Below, piece by piece: positions 41,117 through 44,705 of a DNA stretch of 44,705 nt. A model generated the notes under the pieces. It was not told the DNA's origin. It worked only from the letters and a program-made list of their open reading frames with translations, and searched no databases. The translations under genes were made by a program, and so were the position numbers. Source of the stretch: JBPCRW01 sp050996405 (GTDB lineage Bacteria > Acidobacteriota > Blastocatellia > Pyrinomonadales > Pyrinomonadaceae); the NCBI GenBank assembly GCA_050996405.1, contig JBPCRW010000151.1:1-44705 (forward strand). The letters run 5' to 3'. Position 1 is the first letter of the stretch. The number at the start of each line of letters is the position of its first letter.

Positions 41117-41794
41117 ATGATTATCGAAACTTTTATCACGTCGCCGTTTCAGCAAAACACGCGCGTTTTAGCTTGCGAGGAAACACGCAAAGCGATTTGC
41201 GTTGACCCGGGCGATTCGGCGGAAACGATTGCCGCGTTTATCAATCAAAATAAACTCGAATTGCAGGCGATAACTCTGACGCACGGGCATCTCGACCATA
41301 TCGGCGGCGTTTCGGATTTGCATAAACTTTTTCCGCAGGCGGAAATTATTCTGCATAAAGACGATGAAGATTTGTATTACGGTCTGCCGCAGCAGCCGAT
41401 TTTTATGGGCATTGCGCCGCATCAATTAAAAACTCTCGGAATGAATTACGAAACGCCGCCGAAATTGACGCGCAACTGGCAGGACGGTGAAATTTACGAA
41501 GTTGGGAATTTGAGTTTTAAAATTTTGCACGCGCCCGGACATACGCGCGGTCACGTCACATTTTTTGAAGAGTCCGAGAAAAAACTTTTCGGCGGCGATT
41601 GTCTGTTTGCGGGTTCAATCGGCAGAACAGATTTGCCGGGCGGAAATTTTGACGAGTTGATGAATTCGATAAACGACAAAATTTTAACACTCGGCGACGA
41701 TGTGACGGTTTATACGGGACACGGGGTGGAGACGACCGTCGGGAGCGAAAGAGCGACCAATCCTTTTTTGACGGGCGTTTATCAAATCGATTAA
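41117..41794 (+). CDS. MBL-fold hydrolase (glyoxalase II-like)
   Basis: 225 residues. Metal site motif THGHLDHIGG, then HAPGHTRGHVTFF, GGDCLFAGSIGRTDLPGG and VYTGHGVETTVGSE, the pattern of YcbL/glyoxalase II-like zinc hydrolases. It could hydrolyse a thioester such as S-lactoylglutathione analogues; substrate not shown by sequence. Confidence 0.93.
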   Translation: MIIETFITSPFQQNTRVLACEETRKAICVDPGDSAETIAAFINQNKLELQAITLTHGHLDHIGGVSDLHKLFPQAEIILHKDDEDLYYGLPQQPIFMGIAPHQLKTLGMNYETPPKLTRNWQDGEIYEVGNLSFKILHAPGHTRGHVTFFEESEKKLFGGDCLFAGSIGRTDLPGGNFDELMNSINDKILTLGDDVTVYTGHGVETTVGSERATNPFLTGVYQID

Positions 41795-41809
41795 GAAAAA
41801 TAAATCTGA

Positions 41810-41842
41810 AAAAGCGCGCCGCCTCCGGCAAACGCGCTTTTT
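41810..41842. terminator. Terminator between MBL gene and fasciclin gene
   Basis: Outer stem AAAAGCGCG / CGCGCTTTTT with a loop that can form a small inner stem (gccg-cctc-cggc). It is placed between convergent genes and likely serves both. Confidence 0.85.
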
Positions 41843-41866
41843 AAACAAACGGTTAATTTAGAAAAT

Positions 41867-42430
41867 CTAGTTAGGCATCAAAACAGTATCGACAACGTGA
41901 ATCACGCCGTTTGACTGTTTAACGTCTGGAATTGTGACGGTTGAGGTTCCGCCTTTTTCATCGGTTAAAACCAACGAATTACCGTTCATCGTTGCTGTCA
42001 GCATTCCGCCTTCCACGGTTTTAAACATCGCTTTACCGTTGCCTTTTTTAATCGCCGCCATAATTTTCTTTGAATCGTAATTTCCGGCGATAACGTGGTA
42101 AGTTAAAATCTTTCGCAGCATCGCTTTGTTTTCCGGCTTTAAAAGCGTGTCAACTGTTCCCGCCGGAAGTTTGTCAAACGCTTCGTTGGTCGGCGCGAAA
42201 ACCGTGAACGGTCCTTTGCCTTTCAAAGTGTCAACCAAACCGGCGGCTTTGACAGCCGCAACCAGTGTCGTGTGGTCTTTTGAATTGACGGCGTTGTCAA
42301 TGATGTCTTTATTTTTATACATCGCCGCGCCGCCGACCATCGGGTTATCCATTTTCATCTGCGCCTTGACATCATTTGCCAAGCCGATTGACATAACCGC
42401 CAAAAATAACGCAAAAACTAATTTTTTCAT
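41867..42430 (-). CDS. Secreted fasciclin-domain protein
   Basis: 187 residues: signal peptide (MKKLVFALFLAVMSIGLAND, cut near VKAQ) and one fasciclin (FAS1) domain with KGPFTVFAPTNEAFDKLPAG, ILTYHVIAGNYDSKKI and SNGVIHVVDTVLMPN. FAS1 domains mediate adhesion or ligand binding. Start at ATG 42430, with AGGAAGGA upstream, rather than the TTG at 42448. Confidence 0.94.
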   Translation of the reverse strand: MKKLVFALFLAVMSIGLANDVKAQMKMDNPMVGGAAMYKNKDIIDNAVNSKDHTTLVAAVKAAGLVDTLKGKGPFTVFAPTNEAFDKLPAGTVDTLLKPENKAMLRKILTYHVIAGNYDSKKIMAAIKKGNGKAMFKTVEGGMLTATMNGNSLVLTDEKGGTSTVTIPDVKQSNGVIHVVDTVLMPN

Positions 42431-42527
42431 AATTTTATCCTTCCTCAATATTTTTAATTTAAGAGTAATCCCTTATAAATTTGGTTTCGCGCTAAAATGC
42501 GAAACGGATTCAGAAAAATAAATTATT

Positions 42528-42631
42528 TAGGACTTTCTCAAAAATACAGAAACACGCTACGCTCGTAAGTGTGTTTTGCGTCATTGCGTCCTTACTTTGT
42601 GCGGGCTTCTGCAAAAAGTGAGAAAGTCCTA
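42528..42631. mobile_element. MITE-like element
   Basis: 104 bases bounded by perfect 13-bp terminal inverted repeats, TAGGACTTTCTCA at 42528-42540 and TGAGAAAGTCCTA at 42619-42631, and flanked by direct repeats TTATT (42523-42527 and 42632-42636). No coding capacity. The ends plus a 5-bp target duplication are the pattern of a non-autonomous transposon. The ends were not matched to a known transposase. Confidence 0.7.
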
Positions 42632-42700
42632 TTATTAAAAATTTTTATTTCATAATAAGCAAAAATATTCTTCAAAATAAATAATAATTCAAAATCAGAC

Positions 42701-42740
42701 AAAAAATATCCGCCGAATTTCTTCATACCGGATATTTTTT
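42701..42740 (-). terminator. Terminator downstream of sppA
   Basis: Perfect stem AAAAAATATCCG / CGGATATTTTTT with a 16-base loop. It lies 16 bases past the sppA stop. Confidence 0.85.
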
Positions 42741-42756
42741 CAACCGAAATTAGAAG

Positions 42757-44550
42757 TTATTTTATTTCCAGTTCAAAGGGCATCATCAGCATCGCTTTGC
42801 CGTCCTGCATCTGGTCTAAAATCTTGGCGAAGCGAACAGCTTTTCGAGCGTCTTCCGGCATCGCTTTGAGCAAGGTTTCTTCCTGTTTGGTTTGGGCGAA
42901 AGTGCTGTCGTCGTCATTGCTGCCGAGCCATTCCTGCAAAAACGTGCGCGGCGCGGGAAAGACGACTCTTTTAACTTCTTTATCAGCCGGAAGATTTGCC
43001 AAACCTTTGGCAATCTCAATCGCTTTTTCCAGCCCGCCGAATTCGTCAATCAAGCCATTTTGTTTTGCCTGCGCGCCCGTCCAGACGTGACCTTGACCGA
43101 TTGAATTTACGTCTTCGGCGGATTTTTTGCGACCGCTGGCGACTTTCGGCACAAAATCGTCGTAATAAATTTTGTTCGCCTGGTCCTGCATTTTGGCGCG
43201 TTCGTCGTCCGTCCATTTTTCGGTTTCGCGGAAAATCCCTGCATTTTTGCCGCGCATCACATATTCGTTCGTCACGCCGAGCCAGTCATACAAACCTTTG
43301 ACGACGGGTTTTCCCATAAACACGCCAATTGAACCCGTCACGGTCGAAGGTTCGGCGACGATTTTGTTGGCGTTGCACGAAATATAATAACCGCCGGAGG
43401 CGGCAACGTCCGCCATCGAAACGACGAGAGGTTTTTTCGCCTTCGCATTTTCGAGCGCGTGCCACATCAAATCCGACGCGAGAGCCGAACCGCCGGGCGA
43501 ATCAACGCGCAAAACAATCGCTTTTATCGAAGAATCTTCCGCCGCGTCCGTTATGGCTTTTACCAAAGTATCCGAACCAATCATTTCGCCGCCGAAACCG
43601 CCGCGACTCGATTTTCCAATGTTGATTGCGCCCGAAGCGTAAATCACGGCAACTTTTTCGCCGTTGTTTAAACCGAGCGAATCCGACGGAACGTCACGAT
43701 AATCCTTTGTGCTGACGGTACGGATTTTATCATTCGATTTATAACCCAGACGATTTTTCAATTCGTCATAAACCTGGTCGCGGTAAAGCGCGCCGTCAAT
43801 CAAACCTTGCTGCACGGCTTCCGTGCCGTGATACGGTGCATTGTCAATAATCGCTTTCACGTCGTCGGGCGATTTTTTGCGCGATTCGGCAATCGCGCTG
43901 ATAAAACGATTGAAATAATCGTCCAAGACCGCGTTCATCACCTCGCGCTGCGCGTCGGACATCGTTTTGCGCGTGTATTGTTCGGGCGCGGATTTATATT
44001 TGCCGATTTGGATAACTTCCGGCTCAACGCCGAGTTTGTCGAGCGAGCCGCGATAAAACATTGCTTCCGCCGCGAAACCGTTGATGTAAATATCGCCCGA
44101 CGGCGGCAGAAAAACTTTTTCGCATGCCGAAGCGATGTAATAATCTTTGTTCTGTCCGATTTCCATAAAAGCGTAAATCGGTTTGCCGGATGTGCGAAAT
44201 TCCTTAATCGCGTCGCGCAGTTCGTCGGCTTTTCCCCAACCTAGCTGCGGCATATCGATGTCCAGAAAAATTGCGCCGATGCGTTTATCGACTCTGGCTT
44301 TTCTAAGCTGCGTTAAAAGACTCGAAAAAGATTGCGACGGCTCGATGCCGAAAATTTTCGCCAGCGGGTCGTCGGGCGCGTAATCAGGCATACTTCCCGA
44401 AACTTTTAAAACCAGCACGCTGTTGTCGGGAACGTCCGGTTTGTTGATTGATGAAACCCAAGCCGCGATGCCAATAATTGCGGCGACAATCACGACGAAC
44501 AGAATTCCGACGGTGATGAGAATAATTTTTCTAGTCTTTGACATTGCCAT
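42757..44550 (-). CDS. sppA: Signal peptide peptidase SppA, long form
   Basis: 597 residues, the tandem-domain type. A single N-terminal membrane anchor (ILITVGILFVVIVAAIIGIA). The catalytic lysine is in IGKYKSAPEQYT (near residue 185, N-terminal domain), and the serine nucleophile in ADVAASGGYYIS (near residue 385, C-terminal domain), as in the E. coli enzyme. It degrades leftover signal peptides in the membrane. Met3 is an alternative start. Confidence 0.95.
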   Translation of the reverse strand: MAMSKTRKIILITVGILFVVIVAAIIGIAAWVSSINKPDVPDNSVLVLKVSGSMPDYAPDDPLAKIFGIEPSQSFSSLLTQLRKARVDKRIGAIFLDIDMPQLGWGKADELRDAIKEFRTSGKPIYAFMEIGQNKDYYIASACEKVFLPPSGDIYINGFAAEAMFYRGSLDKLGVEPEVIQIGKYKSAPEQYTRKTMSDAQREVMNAVLDDYFNRFISAIAESRKKSPDDVKAIIDNAPYHGTEAVQQGLIDGALYRDQVYDELKNRLGYKSNDKIRTVSTKDYRDVPSDSLGLNNGEKVAVIYASGAINIGKSSRGGFGGEMIGSDTLVKAITDAAEDSSIKAIVLRVDSPGGSALASDLMWHALENAKAKKPLVVSMADVAASGGYYISCNANKIVAEPSTVTGSIGVFMGKPVVKGLYDWLGVTNEYVMRGKNAGIFRETEKWTDDERAKMQDQANKIYYDDFVPKVASGRKKSAEDVNSIGQGHVWTGAQAKQNGLIDEFGGLEKAIEIAKGLANLPADKEVKRVVFPAPRTFLQEWLGSNDDDSTFAQTKQEETLLKAMPEDARKAVRFAKILDQMQDGKAMLMMPFELEIK

Positions 44551-44652
44551 TTTTTATAAAAACTCCAGAGATAATTTTCCAGTTTATTTTACGATTGGAA
44601 AAGAAAAAAGGTTTATCGACCTTTTAATTTACGACAGCAAATTCGTTTTAAT

Positions 44653-44705
44653 TTAAAACAGGGAACTCTGATTTTCCAGCGCGTCGGCTTGAACCGTTTC
44701 TTGAC
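44653..44705 (-). CDS. C-terminal end of an unidentified gene
   Basis: A minus-strand frame entering from the right edge reads QETVQADALENQSSLF and stops at 44653-44655. The final Q-S-S-L-F fits the beta-clamp-binding pentapeptide (consensus QL(S/D)LF), so the protein may be a DNA replication or repair factor. Only 17 residues are visible; other frames here end without a protein-like pattern. Confidence 0.4.
   Translation of the reverse strand, partial: QETVQADALENQSSLF

Noticed and set aside
42541..42618. Interior of the MITE-like element as a small RNA or terminator
   Set aside because: Local stems exist but no T-tract follows; terminal repeats with target duplication explain the structure better.

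Overview
The window is one continuous piece of a bacterial chromosome. It is mostly housekeeping genes in short operons on both strands, with a few accessory patches. The gene content points to Acidobacteriota, probably a Blastocatellia/Pyrinomonadaceae-like lineage. The signs are a DUF1800 protein with a proline-rich linker, an Oar-like TonB-dependent receptor remnant, a secreted Ycf48-like repeat protein, a BlaI/M56 pair, and many short period-7 and period-9 repeats between genes. This placement is inferred from gene content only. No rRNA, tRNA, CRISPR array, phage or intact insertion sequence is visible.

Layout. 1-2930 (+): end of a TPR protein, then era-prmA. 2990-9190 (-): a likely operon tsaC/sua5 - sbcC-like - rnhA - Ycf48-like protein. 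9270-11850 (+): uvrC and an overlapping PAP2 phosphatase. 11918-13510 (-): nadB. 13560-14330: blaI with a palindromic operator candidate and a broken M56 partner. 14480-16975 (+): unknown protein, small zinc protein, def, secreted TPR/TonB-C protein. 16972-17772 (-): DEDDh exonuclease. 17877-24300 (+): NTF2-like protein, pyrE-truA, nucleotidyltransferase-like protein, DUF952, uppS-cdsA, aspS. 24330-25402: two membrane proteins. 25464-27140 (-): phosphate transporter with its DUF47 partner. 27408-28841 (+): M48 protease. 28952-33638 (-): trmB, rhomboid, fabG, a MazF-type toxin-antitoxin pair, DUF962, an unknown membrane protein, galU. 33819-35108 (+): serS. 35346-36345 (-): TonB-receptor pseudogene. 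36640-39628 (-): DUF1800 protein and a DHH phosphoesterase. 39713-41794: GNAT, zinc-ribbon protein (-), unknown protein, MBL hydrolase. 41867-44550 (-): fasciclin protein, MITE-like element, sppA. The end of one more gene lies at the right edge.

The most unusual feature is two families of short periodic repeats. Period-7 units lie between genes, often as long inverted repeats, and also in frame inside prmA, sua5 and nadB and in the signal-peptide region of the Ycf48-like gene. Period-9 to -10 units form long hairpins between genes, and one contains the pyrE start codon. The second notable feature is a toxin-antitoxin module sitting between fabG and a diverged copy of the fabG 5' end, as if it had inserted with duplication of its target.

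Functionally the window combines translation and tRNA modification (Era, PrmA, TsaC, Def, TruA, TrmB, AspRS, SerRS), DNA repair and nucleic-acid turnover (SbcC-like, RNase HI, UvrC, exonuclease, DHH protein), envelope and lipid synthesis (UppS, CdsA, PAP2, GalU, FabG), membrane proteolysis (M48, rhomboid, SppA), phosphate uptake, and NAD and pyrimidine synthesis.
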